A stretch of DNA of 64,000 bases from Acidobacteriota bacterium (lineage in GTDB: Bacteria > Acidobacteriota > Terriglobia > Terriglobales > Acidobacteriaceae), in NCBI GenBank assembly GCA_016196065.1, contig JACPYL010000012.1:124001-188000 (forward strand). Direction: 5' to 3'. The notes beneath the pieces were generated by a model. That model ran no database searches. It saw nothing but the letters and a program-made list of their open reading frames with translations, and was not told the origin of the DNA. This document shows, piece after piece, positions 43,018 to 51,388 of the stretch. The translations under genes were made by a program, and so were the position numbers. Positions within the stretch are counted from its first letter, which is position 1; every line of letters begins with the position of its first letter.

Positions 43018-45963
43018 ATGCCGCACGAATTGCCTAAAGCGTACGAGCCGGGCGCGATTGAAACGCGCTGGGCGGAGTATTGGATCCGCGAGAAAATCTT
43101 TCACGTGGAGACGCCGGACCCTCAGGGGCTAAAGCCCCCGTCAGAGGGGGCATCAGGCGGCACGGCTGAAGCCGTGCCCTCCCCGGTCGTTCCGTCTTCG
43201 GCCGCTGCTTCCCCAGCGGTGCCTTCTCCATATCCGCAGGGGACTAGCGAGGTTGGCGGGCGGGGGCGCCCGCCCCACACTGGCAAGCCGGTGTTTACTT
43301 TGTTGTTGCCTCCTCCCAATGTGACGGGACGGCTGCACATGGGGCACATGTTCGGGCAGACGCAGATGGATATCCTCGTGCGCTGGCATCGCATGCGCGG
43401 GTTTCTGACTTTGTGGCTGCCGGGGACCGATCATGCGGGCATCGCTACGCAGATGATGGTCGACCGGCAGTTGCGCTCCGAGGGGAAGTCGCGGCTGGCG
43501 ATGGGGCGCGAAAAATTTGTCGAGCGGGTTTGGGAGTGGAAGCGGCTCTACGGTGGCAACATTCTCGAGCAGATGAAGCGGCTGGGCGCGTCCGTGGATT
43601 GGGGGCGCGAGTACTTCACGATGGACGAGAACCTTTCGCGCGCGGTGCGCGAAGTGTTTGTCCGGCTGTATGAGCAGGGACTGATCTATCGCGGGAAGTA
43701 CATCGTCAACTGGTGCGCGGATTGCGGCACGGCGATTTCGGATCTCGAAGTGAAGCACGAGGATGTGGCGGGCAAGCTGTATGAGATTCGCTATCCCATC
43801 GTCGAGGCGGGCGAGGGCGCCCGCCCCACACCACCCACCCAATACATTACGGTGGCGACTACGCGGCCGGAGACGATGCTGGGGGATACGGCGATTGCGG
43901 TGAATCCGCGGGATGAGCGTTATTCGCATCTGCGGGGGAAGCATGCTTTACTGCCGCTGATGAATCGCGCGATTCCGATCATCTTTGACGAACTGGCACA
44001 GCCGGAATTTGGGACGGGTGCGGTGAAGGTGACGCCGGCGCATGATCCAAATGATTTCGAGGCGGGGAAGCGTCACAACCTGCCGCAGATTGAAGTCATC
44101 GACGAGCACAACAAGATGAACTCGAACGCCGGCGCCTACGCGGGGCTGGACCGGTTTGCGGCGCGGGCTCGCGTGATCGCGGATCTGACTGAGCAGGGAT
44201 TCCTGGTCGGCACGAAGGACTACACGATTGCTTTGGGCAAGTGCGATCGGTCGGACACGATCGTCGAGCCGCGGCTTTCGGAACAGTGGTTTGTGAAGAT
44301 CGCGCCGCTTGCGAAGAAGGCGATTGCGGCGGTTGAGTCGGGCGAGATCACAATTACGCCGGACAACTACCGGCAGATTTATCTGAACTGGATGTACAAC
44401 ATCCACGACTGGTGCGTATCGCGGCAGTTGTGGTGGGGACACCGGATTCCGGCATGGACGTGCGGCGACTGCAAAGAAGTAATCGTCGCGCGCGAGGCTC
44501 CAACGAAGTGCACGAAGTGTGGTGGAGCGAAGCTGGAACAGGTGACGGACGTGCTCGACACGTGGTTCTCGTCAGGGCTTCTGCCGTTCACAACTTTGGG
44601 ATGGCCGGACAAGACGCGCGACCAGGCGGTGTTTTATCCGACGACGCTGCTGATTACGGCGTACGAGATCCTATTCTTCTGGGTGGCACGCATGATCATG
44701 TTCGGCTGCCACTTCATGGAAGGGCATGAACAGGATCCGGCGCTGAAGAAGGCGAGCGGGTGGGGCGACAAGAAGAATGACAGCGTGCCGTTCCGCGAGG
44801 TTTATATTCACGCGCTGGTGCGCGATGCGGACCGGCAGAAGATGTCGAAGACAAAAGGGAACGTGATCGATCCACTGGAGATCATTGACCGGTTTGGTAC
44901 GGATGCGACGCGGTTTACTTTGGCGGCGATGGCTGCGCCGGGGACCGATATTGCGTTCAACGAGAGCCGGACGGAGGGCTATCGGGCGTTCGCCAACAAG
45001 ATATGGAATGCGGCGCGCTTCATGTTTATGAATGTGGAGCGGGTGGGGACAGGTCTTCGACCTGTCCTGGACAAGTCAGAGACCTGTCCCCACACGGGCA
45101 TTGCTGGGTTCCAGGCTCAGACGCTTGAAGATCGGTGGATTCTTTCTCGCTTCAACCGGGTCACGGGCGAGGTCAACGAGGCGCTCAAGCTTTATCGCTT
45201 TCACGAAGCGGCGAACCGGATTTACGATTTCTTCTGGGGCGAGTTCTGCGATTGGTATCTGGAACTGCTCAAGCCGCGGCTGATGGAAACGGCTTCCGCG
45301 GAAACGGCCAAGCTTGCGTGTGAAAATCTGGCTGGAGTGTTTGAGGCGTCGTTGCGGTTGCTGCATCCGGTGATGCCGTTCATCACGGAAGAGATCTGGC
45401 ACGCGATGTATGACGGGAAGCCTCCGCTGAAGTCGATTGCGCTGGCGGCGTATCCGGCGGCGGACGAAGCGCAGATCGATCTGGCGGCGGAAACGGAAAT
45501 GGCGGTGTTGCAGGACTTGATCGTCAGTGTGCGCAATCTACGGGCTGAGTTGAAAGTGGAGCCCAAGGTCAAGGTGCCGATCGAGTTGTTTGCACAGGAT
45601 CCTGCGATTCGTAAGATGATTGAACAGAACCGGGGTTCGGTAGAGCGGCTCGGGAATGTGCAGTCGATCCAGTTCGTGCAGGAGTCGCTGGCGAGTCGTC
45701 CGGGTGCCCGGGGCACTGCGCGATTTGACGTGCACGTAATTTACGAGAGAAAGATAGACGTCGCGGCCGAGTGCGCGCGGCTGACCAAGGAACTGGAGAA
45801 GATTGAAAAACCCTTGGCCAGTTCGCAAGCCCGGCTGGCGGATGAAGGGTTCCTGGGTAAGGCTCCAGCCCACGTGGTGGAAGGATTGCGAAAGCAAGTG
45901 GGCGAAATGGAAGTGGTACGTGACAAGGCGCTGGCGAAGATGAAAGAGCTGGGGTGCAAGTAA
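43018..45963 (+). CDS. valS: Valyl-tRNA synthetase with three palindrome-derived insertions
   Basis: 981 residues, longer than many bacterial ValRS. HIGH-type motif PPPNVTGRLHMGHM near 99-112; KMSKT at 608-612; zinc-type CGDC...CTKC cysteines near 480-500; C-terminal tRNA-binding coiled coil. Three in-frame stretches are translated intergenic repeats: residues about 35-88 (43121-43281), 263-271 (43806-43830) and 676-692 (45043-45093). All lie outside catalytic motifs, and the frame stays open, so the enzyme is presumably active. It is the start of a housekeeping run with nadC and birA. Confidence 0.96.
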   Translation: MPHELPKAYEPGAIETRWAEYWIREKIFHVETPDPQGLKPPSEGASGGTAEAVPSPVVPSSAAASPAVPSPYPQGTSEVGGRGRPPHTGKPVFTLLLPPPNVTGRLHMGHMFGQTQMDILVRWHRMRGFLTLWLPGTDHAGIATQMMVDRQLRSEGKSRLAMGREKFVERVWEWKRLYGGNILEQMKRLGASVDWGREYFTMDENLSRAVREVFVRLYEQGLIYRGKYIVNWCADCGTAISDLEVKHEDVAGKLYEIRYPIVEAGEGARPTPPTQYITVATTRPETMLGDTAIAVNPRDERYSHLRGKHALLPLMNRAIPIIFDELAQPEFGTGAVKVTPAHDPNDFEAGKRHNLPQIEVIDEHNKMNSNAGAYAGLDRFAARARVIADLTEQGFLVGTKDYTIALGKCDRSDTIVEPRLSEQWFVKIAPLAKKAIAAVESGEITITPDNYRQIYLNWMYNIHDWCVSRQLWWGHRIPAWTCGDCKEVIVAREAPTKCTKCGGAKLEQVTDVLDTWFSSGLLPFTTLGWPDKTRDQAVFYPTTLLITAYEILFFWVARMIMFGCHFMEGHEQDPALKKASGWGDKKNDSVPFREVYIHALVRDADRQKMSKTKGNVIDPLEIIDRFGTDATRFTLAAMAAPGTDIAFNESRTEGYRAFANKIWNAARFMFMNVERVGTGLRPVLDKSETCPHTGIAGFQAQTLEDRWILSRFNRVTGEVNEALKLYRFHEAANRIYDFFWGEFCDWYLELLKPRLMETASAETAKLACENLAGVFEASLRLLHPVMPFITEEIWHAMYDGKPPLKSIALAAYPAADEAQIDLAAETEMAVLQDLIVSVRNLRAELKVEPKVKVPIELFAQDPAIRKMIEQNRGSVERLGNVQSIQFVQESLASRPGARGTARFDVHVIYERKIDVAAECARLTKELEKIEKPLASSQARLADEGFLGKAPAHVVEGLRKQVGEMEVVRDKALAKMKELGCK
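43121..43281. repeat. Palindrome cluster inserted in valS (first site)
   Basis: Three palindromes in a row: GGGGCTAAAGCCCC (43125-43138), GGCACGGCTGAAGCCGTGCC (43159-43178) and GGCGGGCGGGGGCGCCCGCC (from 43256). The same types are intergenic at 1.1, 60.4 and 45.96 kb. Confidence 0.85.
43806..43830. repeat. Palindrome inserted in valS (second site)
   Basis: GGCGGGCGAGGGCGCCCGCC followed by CCACA is the same sequence type as the one between valS and nadC at 45963-45987. It is translated as AGEGARPTPP in the editing-domain region. Confidence 0.85.
45043..45093. repeat. Palindrome inserted in valS (third site)
   Basis: GTGGGGACAGGTCT and AGACCTGTCCCCAC are perfect 14-bp arms with a further CAGGTC/GACCTG repeat inside. 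It is translated as VGTGLRPVLDKSETCPHTG between the catalytic and anticodon domains. Confidence 0.85.
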
Positions 45964-45987
45964 GGCGGGCGAGGCGCCCGCCCCACA
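45963..45987. repeat. Palindrome between valS and nadC
   Basis: GGCGGGCGAGGCGCCCGCC followed by CCACAC. It fills most of the 35-bp gap between the two genes. Confidence 0.75.
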
Positions 45988-45998
45988 CAAACATAAAC

Positions 45999-46877
45999 AT
46001 GGACTGGAACTCACGACGCATTACCGCGATTATCGAGAACGCGCTGAACGAAGACAAAGCGACGCGCGATGCGACTAGCTACGCCTGCATTGATGCGAAT
46101 CAGCGGGCGGCGGCGACGATTATCGCGAAGCAGAGTTGCATCCTGGCCGGACTGGGCTGCGTGCCGCGAATTCTTGACGCGTACGCTACGCTGGACGGCG
46201 CGGTCACGTCGCACTTTGAAGTCACCAGTCATCCGTCAATTTTCGATGGGATCCGGCTGCATGAAGGGCAGCAGATTGCGGTGATCACGCACAACGCGCG
46301 GGTGCTGCTGTCGTGCGAGCGCGTGATCCTGAATTTTCTGCAACGCATGAGCGGAGTCGCGACCAGCACGCGGCAATTTGTGGACGCGGTCCACGGGACG
46401 CGGGCCCGCATTCTGGATACTCGCAAAACTGTGCCCGGCCTGCGCGTGATCGATAAGTACGCGGTGCGCTGCGGCGGCGGACAGAATCACCGGCTCGATT
46501 TGTCCGACGGAATCCTGATCAAGAACAATCACGTGGCTCTGGCGGGCGGTGCGGCGAGTGCGCTGGATCGGGCGCTCCGCAACCGGCGCGGCAACCAGCC
46601 GATTGAAATCGAAGTGCGATCGCTGGAAGAGATGCGGCAGGCCCTGGAGCACGGAGCGGAAGCGATCCTGCTCGACAACATGACCGCCAAGGACGTGAAG
46701 GAAGCAGTCGAGACCTGTTCGCGGCTTACACGGCGTCCGCCGCTGGAGTGCGCGGGCGGAATCACGCTCGAGAATGTGCGCGCCTACGCGGATACGGGCG
46801 TGGACTTTATTTCCGTCGGCGCACTGACGCATTCGTCGGTGGCGGTGGATATGAGTATGAGAGTGGTGCCGGCGTAG
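45999..46877 (+). CDS. nadC: Quinolinate phosphoribosyltransferase
   Basis: Converts quinolinate and PRPP to nicotinate mononucleotide, releasing CO2, in NAD synthesis. 292 residues from ATG 45999; an earlier in-frame start would translate the palindrome. Family motifs: ILDTRKTVPGLR, KYAVRCGGGQNHR, LIKNNH, and the C-terminal barrel EVRSLEEMRQAL...ILLDNM, LECAGGITLENVRAYADTGVDFISVGALTHS. All PRPP- and quinolinate-contacting residues that I can place are present. Confidence 0.96.
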   Translation: MDWNSRRITAIIENALNEDKATRDATSYACIDANQRAAATIIAKQSCILAGLGCVPRILDAYATLDGAVTSHFEVTSHPSIFDGIRLHEGQQIAVITHNARVLLSCERVILNFLQRMSGVATSTRQFVDAVHGTRARILDTRKTVPGLRVIDKYAVRCGGGQNHRLDLSDGILIKNNHVALAGGAASALDRALRNRRGNQPIEIEVRSLEEMRQALEHGAEAILLDNMTAKDVKEAVETCSRLTRRPPLECAGGITLENVRAYADTGVDFISVGALTHSSVAVDMSMRVVPA

Positions 46878-46883
46878 AAAATC

Positions 46884-46983
46884 GTCGTTGGTCGCTCGTC
46901 GTTCGCGACCCGCTGTCTTGCCGCGGACGTTGCCGCTGACACTGCCCGATACCGCGAACGACGATCGACGATCGACCAACGAC
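46884..46983. repeat. Long imperfect inverted repeat downstream of nadC
   Basis: GTCGTTGGTCG...CGTCGTTCGCG and CGCGAACGACG...CGACCAACGAC form about 24 paired positions around a 45-bp loop. It begins 7 bp after nadC and may act as its terminator or be a mobile palindrome. Confidence 0.6.
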
Positions 46984-47092
46984 AATTTCACTTCCCCGCT
47001 ATAATTCCCGCATCGAAAGCAAACCTAAATCCCGCACGGCTGGCGGAGCGGTTGGCGCTTCGGCGCGGACGGACGATCGCCTCGGGCGGATT

Positions 47093-48049
47093 GTGCGCCT
47101 GCTGATGGATCATGCAACCGTGGTGGCGAGTGGCACGAAGATCGCGGAAGAAATTGGCAGCAGCCGTTCCGCAGTGTGGCGAATGATCCAGCAATTGCGC
47201 GGGCTGGGAGTGGATGTGGCGGGACATCCGGCGACGGGATATCAGTTGCGCGCGGTGCCGGACCTTTTGCTGCCGGAGATTGTCGCTCCGCTCGTGAAGA
47301 GCACGATCTTCGCGAAGAGTCTTCATCATTACTACAAGATTGGATCGACCAACTCCGAAGCAATGACGGCGGCGGCGGAGGGTGCGCCGGAGGGAAGTGT
47401 ATTCCTTGCCGAGGAACAACTCGCGGGCCGGGGCCGGGGCGCGCATACATGGCATTCGGCGCGGTCGGCGGGGATTTATTGTTCGGTGGTCTTGCGGCCT
47501 CCCATGCCGCCTTCGGAGGCGCTGCTCTTTTCTCTGGCGGCGGGACTGGCGGTGCACGCGGCTGTGGCGGAGACATTCCCGGGATTACGTCCGGATCTGA
47601 AGTGGCCGAATGATGTGCTGCTCAACGGCAAGAAGTTCTGCGGAATCCTCACGGAGATGAATTCGGAGGCGACGCGCGTGCGGCACCTGGTGGTGGGCGT
47701 CGGGATCAATGTGAACCAGACGAAGTTTCCGGCGGAATTGCGCGAGATTGCGACTTCGCTGAAGAGTGAAACCGGCACCGAGTGGTCGCGCGTGGAACTG
47801 TGCGCAGCTTTGCTAAAATCGCTCGACCGCGAGTATCGGAACTTGTTGCGCGATCCGGAAGCGCGGGAAGCGATCCTGCGGCGCTTTCAGGAAAACTCGT
47901 CGTCGACGCGCGGACAACGAGTGCGAGTGGAGGAAAATAGCGGGATCGAAGGCGTCACGGAAGGGCTTGATCCGCGCGGGTTCCTGCAGGTCAGGACCGC
48001 GAGCGGATTGAGAACGGTGCTGAGTGGAACGGTCAAGCTGATTACGTAA
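47093..48049 (+). CDS. birA: Biotin-protein ligase with N-terminal HTH (BirA)
   Basis: 318 residues. An N-terminal winged helix (GTKIAEEIGSSRSAVWRMIQ, ending GYQLRA) precedes the ligase domain with the biotinyl-AMP loop LAGRGRGAHTWHSA, LKWPNDVLLNGKKFCGIL and VVGVGINVN, and a C-terminal SH3-like part. It attaches biotin to carboxylases and probably also represses biotin genes. The start is GTG 47093; the frame has no earlier ATG, though about ten upstream codons read well (TDDRLGRIV), so another non-ATG start is possible. Confidence 0.93.
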   Translation: MRLLMDHATVVASGTKIAEEIGSSRSAVWRMIQQLRGLGVDVAGHPATGYQLRAVPDLLLPEIVAPLVKSTIFAKSLHHYYKIGSTNSEAMTAAAEGAPEGSVFLAEEQLAGRGRGAHTWHSARSAGIYCSVVLRPPMPPSEALLFSLAAGLAVHAAVAETFPGLRPDLKWPNDVLLNGKKFCGILTEMNSEATRVRHLVVGVGINVNQTKFPAELREIATSLKSETGTEWSRVELCAALLKSLDREYRNLLRDPEAREAILRRFQENSSSTRGQRVRVEENSGIEGVTEGLDPRGFLQVRTASGLRTVLSGTVKLIT

Positions 48050-48130
48050 TTTTGTAATTGTGTAATCTTGTAATTGAGAATCGGCAGCGATTTTTAGATT
48101 GCCAAATTACACAATTACCAAATTACAAAT
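48050..48130. repeat. A/T-rich inverted repeat between birA and coaX
   Basis: TTTGTAATTGTGTAAT, CTTGTAATT and, in inverse, AATTACACAATTACC, AAATTACAAA. This arm-pair fills the gap and contrasts with the GC-rich surroundings. It could be a terminator-like hairpin for birA or a mobile repeat. Confidence 0.65.
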
Positions 48131-48134
48131 CCCT

Positions 48135-49037
48135 ATGCTTCTCGTGATTGATGTCGGCAACACGAATACTGTGCTGGGTGTGTTTGGCCCCGCTCCTGGA
48201 GATGGCTCGGATAGCGAGGCGTCCGGGAACGTTCCACACGATGCTCAACTGGTGGCGAACTGGCGCGTCGGATCGCACCTGGCGCGCACGGTGGACGAGT
48301 ACGGCGTGATTTTCCGGAATTTGTTTTCGATGGAGAATCTGGAAGTTTCAGACGTCAACGGGATTGTGATTTCGTCGGTCGTGCCTCCGCTGGATTCGGT
48401 TTTGCGGCAGGTTTGCGAACGATACTTCAAGACGAAGCCGCTATTCATTGAGCCGGGCGTGAAGACGGGCATGCCGGTGTTGTATGACAATCCGGCGGAA
48501 GTGGGCGCCGATCGGGTCGTGAACGCGGTGGCCGCGTTTGAGAAATATGGCGGCCCGTGCGTGATCGTGGACTTCGGCACGGCGACGACGTTTGATTGCG
48601 TATCGAAAAAGGGCGAGTACATGGGAGGGGTGATTTGTCCGGGGATCGGTATTTCGGCGGACGCACTTTTTCAGCGGACGGCGCGCCTGCCGCGCGTCGA
48701 GATTCGGAAGCCGGCGCGAGTGATTGGATCGAACACGGTGGGGAGCCTGCAATCGGGACTCTACTATGGATATCTCGGATTGGTGGACGGGATCCTCGAA
48801 AGACTCCGCGATGAAATGGGAGAACAGACGAAGGTCGTGGCCACGGGCGGACTGGGTACGTTGATCGGCACGGCGTCGCACTTCATCAAGGAAGTGGATG
48901 AGTTCCTGACGCTGGAAGGGTTGCGCATTATCTGGGAGAGGAACTTGTCACTGACTTCGAAAACCAGCAAGGCCGCGACGAAGCCGGTGGTGGATGCGAA
49001 ACCGTGGCCTTCGCCGAAGAGTCCGAAGGGGCATTGA
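48135..49037 (+). CDS. coaX: Type III pantothenate kinase
   Basis: Phosphorylates pantothenate, the first step to coenzyme A. 300 residues from ATG 48135. ASKHA-fold motifs: [12 protein letters not shown] at the phosphate loop, [34 protein letters not shown] and the glycine-rich [12 protein letters not shown]. Residues about 18-35 ([15 protein letters not shown]) are an insertion not usual at this hairpin. The C-terminus is extended by 25 low-complexity residues. The neighbour birA is a frequent partner in other bacteria. Confidence 0.94.
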   Translation: MLLVIDVGNTNTVLGVFGPAPGDGSDSEASGNVPHDAQLVANWRVGSHLARTVDEYGVIFRNLFSMENLEVSDVNGIVISSVVPPLDSVLRQVCERYFKTKPLFIEPGVKTGMPVLYDNPAEVGADRVVNAVAAFEKYGGPCVIVDFGTATTFDCVSKKGEYMGGVICPGIGISADALFQRTARLPRVEIRKPARVIGSNTVGSLQSGLYYGYLGLVDGILERLRDEMGEQTKVVATGGLGTLIGTASHFIKEVDEFLTLEGLRIIWERNLSLTSKTSKAATKPVVDAKPWPSPKSPKGH

Positions 49038-49089
49038 GAGTTGTTCCACGGCGGCTAAACAGTTTGCTGAAAAAGTCCGGGCCGAATAC

Positions 49090-49160
49090 CTCAGGGGCTG
49101 AAGCCCGAATCGAAACAAAGGCTTTACTGCAGCGGTAAACCGCTGCGCCACCCAAAGGCT
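49090..49160. repeat. Palindrome pair as at 1.14-1.2 kb
   Basis: CAGGGGCTGAAGCCCG, then GCAGCGGTAAACCGCTGCGCC and ACCCAAAGG. The order and the second palindrome match 1137-1210 closely. Confidence 0.75.
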
Positions 49161-49223
49161 TGCCCGGAAGAGAGAAAAGCGGTTGCCGTCCTGGCGGATC
49201 AATCTCCTGCATCGCGGACTATC

Positions 49224-49922
49224 TTGGAAAACTACTTCAATTACTTCACGGAAATCGAAGAGCACTATCTGCGGCGGCGCGGGACGCATCTGCTTGTCTC
49301 CACGCTTGATTGGGCTCTGATTGAGACGTGGAAGTCGGCGGGGATTCCGCTGGAAGCGGTGTTGCGCGGGATTGATGCGACGTTTGATAAGTACGATCAG
49401 CGTCCGACGAAATCGAAGAAGGTGAACAGCCTGACGTATTGTGCGCAGGCCGTGCTGACGGCAGCAGAGGACATGAAAGAAGCGGCGGTGGGTGCAGAGT
49501 CGCCGCGGCCGCAGGTAGCAGGATTTGAAGCACCCGGAATCGCAGCGTTTCTTCGCGACAATGCCGAGCAACTTGGACGGGCGAAATTGCCGGAGCGCGA
49601 AGGATTTGCGACGGGAGCGCTGGCGCGCGAAATGGCCAAGTCGTTACGCGAGATCGCGGATGAGGTAGAGTCGAAGTTGCCGCGACTGGAAGATCTCGAA
49701 CGGCGTTTGACGGTGATGGAAGAAAAATTGTTCGCGGCGTTGCTGGCGGTGACGCCGGACTCCGACCTGGTCGCGGTACGAACTGAGTCGGATCGCGATC
49801 TTGCACCGTATCGTAAAAATATGACGGCGGCGCAAGTTGAGCAATTGCATAAGCAGTATGTCCACAAGCGGTTGTTGGAAAAATGCGGGGTGCCGCGGCT
49901 GAGCTTGTTCTACATGCATTAG
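49224..49922 (+). CDS. Conserved hypothetical protein
   Basis: 232 residues from TTG 49224; no ATG is near. Mainly helical. The opening ENYFNYFTEIEEHYLRRRG and the later LPRLEDLERRLTVMEEKL suggest coiled-coil contacts. Known to me only as the kind of uncharacterised protein common in Acidobacteria; function unknown. Confidence 0.65.
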   Translation: MENYFNYFTEIEEHYLRRRGTHLLVSTLDWALIETWKSAGIPLEAVLRGIDATFDKYDQRPTKSKKVNSLTYCAQAVLTAAEDMKEAAVGAESPRPQVAGFEAPGIAAFLRDNAEQLGRAKLPEREGFATGALAREMAKSLREIADEVESKLPRLEDLERRLTVMEEKLFAALLAVTPDSDLVAVRTESDRDLAPYRKNMTAAQVEQLHKQYVHKRLLEKCGVPRLSLFYMH

Positions 49923-49998
49923 CGTGGTGCGGGCACTCTTGCCCGCCTCCCTCGTACACAAAATCAAAAGCGGCGGACAAGAGTGTCCGCACCGCACG
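49923..49998. repeat. Palindromic spacer before the rlmD-like gene
   Basis: GTGCGGGCACTCTTGCCCGC and GCGGACAAGAGTGTCCGCAC are each partly self-complementary and also inverse to one another. Confidence 0.7.
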
Positions 49999-50009
49999 AT
50001 CAAGCACCT

Positions 50010-51305
50010 ATGCTTCTTACTATCGAAAAGCTGATTTACGGCGGAGACGGTTTAGCGCGTACTCCGCCGGATGTGGACGGCCGCAGCATGGCTGTCTTTG
50101 TGCCGTTTGTGTTGCCGGGAGAACGAGTGGAAGCGGAGATTGCGTCCGGGAAGGCAGGCTTTGCGCGGGGATCGGCTGCGAAGTTGGTGGAGGCGTCTGC
50201 AGAACGGATCGCAGGTGCGTGTACCTACTACGAACGCTGCGGCGGATGTCACTACCAGCACATTCCTTACGAACGGCAGTTGCAGTACAAGGCTGGAATC
50301 CTGCGCGAGACGTTGCAGAGGATCGCAAAGATCAAGCTCGGCCCCGAGATCCAACTGCATGCTTCGCCGCCGTGGAATTATCGCAATCGCGCGCGATTGC
50401 AGGTGAGGATTGCGCCGGAGTTCGCATTAGGATATTTCCGGTTTGGCTCGCATGAATTTCTGCCTGTGCGGGAGTGCCCGATCAGTTCGCCGCTGATCAA
50501 TCAAGTCCTCTCGCGATTGACGGAATTGCAAGGGTGCGAGTGTCCGGCAGGGATTGAAGAAATCGAATTGTTCGCGGATGCGGGGGATGAGCGGCTCCTC
50601 GCCTGGGCATTCTGTGGACGAGACGCCGATGCGGAACCTCTGGGACGTTGGGCGGAGACGGTGCGGAGGGAAGTACCGACGATTGCGGGTATCACTTTCT
50701 TTCCAACGCGGCGGCGTTCCGAGGAAGAGGAGCCGACGGATATGAGACCGCTGGCGTTGTCTGGGGCTTCCGAGATTCTGTACAAGGCGCAGGACGCCGA
50801 ATATCACGTGAGTGCCGGGTCGTTTTTCCAGGTCAATCGCCACCTCGTGGACGAGATGGTTTCGACCGTCACGGGAAATGCCGAAGGCGAGTTGGCGCTC
50901 GATCTCTATGCAGGAGTGGGGCTTTTCTCGGTGGCGCTGGCGAAAAAGTTTCATCACATATTTGCTGTAGAGGCGTCACAGACTTCATATGGGGACCTGG
51001 TGCACAATGGCCAACCGAATGTGAGGGCGGTCCGAGCGCGCATGGAGGAATTCCAGCGGCCGTCGCGACAGCGTCCTGATCTGGTTGTGCTGGATCCTCC
51101 GCGAGCCGGAGTAGGAAAAGCTGTGACCCGGCTGCTGGTGGAACTGGAGGCGCGGCGAGTCCGATATGTCTCGTGCGATCCGTCGACGCTGGCGCGCGAC
51201 CTGGTGCCGTTGCTGGCGGCGGGCTATCGCATCGAGGAAGCACACTTATTCGATCTCTTCCCCCAGACGTTCCATATCGAATCGGTGATGCTGCTGGCGC
51301 GCTGA
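50010..51305 (+). CDS. rlmD: RlmD/TrmA-type RNA (uracil-5)-methyltransferase
   Basis: 431 residues from ATG 50010 (the longer frame would start inside a palindrome). N-terminal TRAM domain (LTIEKLIYGGDGLAR... FVPFVLPGERVEAEI), an iron-sulfur cysteine set including CTYYERCGGCHYQH, then a SAM-binding domain with LDLYAGVGLFSVALA, VLDPPRAGVG and the catalytic cysteine in YVSCDPSTLARD. It methylates uridine in 23S rRNA or tRNA; which site cannot be told from sequence. Confidence 0.9.
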   Translation: MLLTIEKLIYGGDGLARTPPDVDGRSMAVFVPFVLPGERVEAEIASGKAGFARGSAAKLVEASAERIAGACTYYERCGGCHYQHIPYERQLQYKAGILRETLQRIAKIKLGPEIQLHASPPWNYRNRARLQVRIAPEFALGYFRFGSHEFLPVRECPISSPLINQVLSRLTELQGCECPAGIEEIELFADAGDERLLAWAFCGRDADAEPLGRWAETVRREVPTIAGITFFPTRRRSEEEEPTDMRPLALSGASEILYKAQDAEYHVSAGSFFQVNRHLVDEMVSTVTGNAEGELALDLYAGVGLFSVALAKKFHHIFAVEASQTSYGDLVHNGQPNVRAVRARMEEFQRPSRQRPDLVVLDPPRAGVGKAVTRLLVELEARRVRYVSCDPSTLARDLVPLLAAGYRIEEAHLFDLFPQTFHIESVMLLAR

Positions 51306-51388
51306 CCGCTTTCACATTCGCAGACCCTTCCTGGTCAATTGCATAACTCCGCCGATGCCACGGCGGGGCGTTTCCGCCATGTTGTCCT

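Noticed and set aside
47025-47576. Pro-rich minus-strand frame opposite birA
   Set aside because: High-GC antisense artefact; birA on the plus strand is unambiguous.
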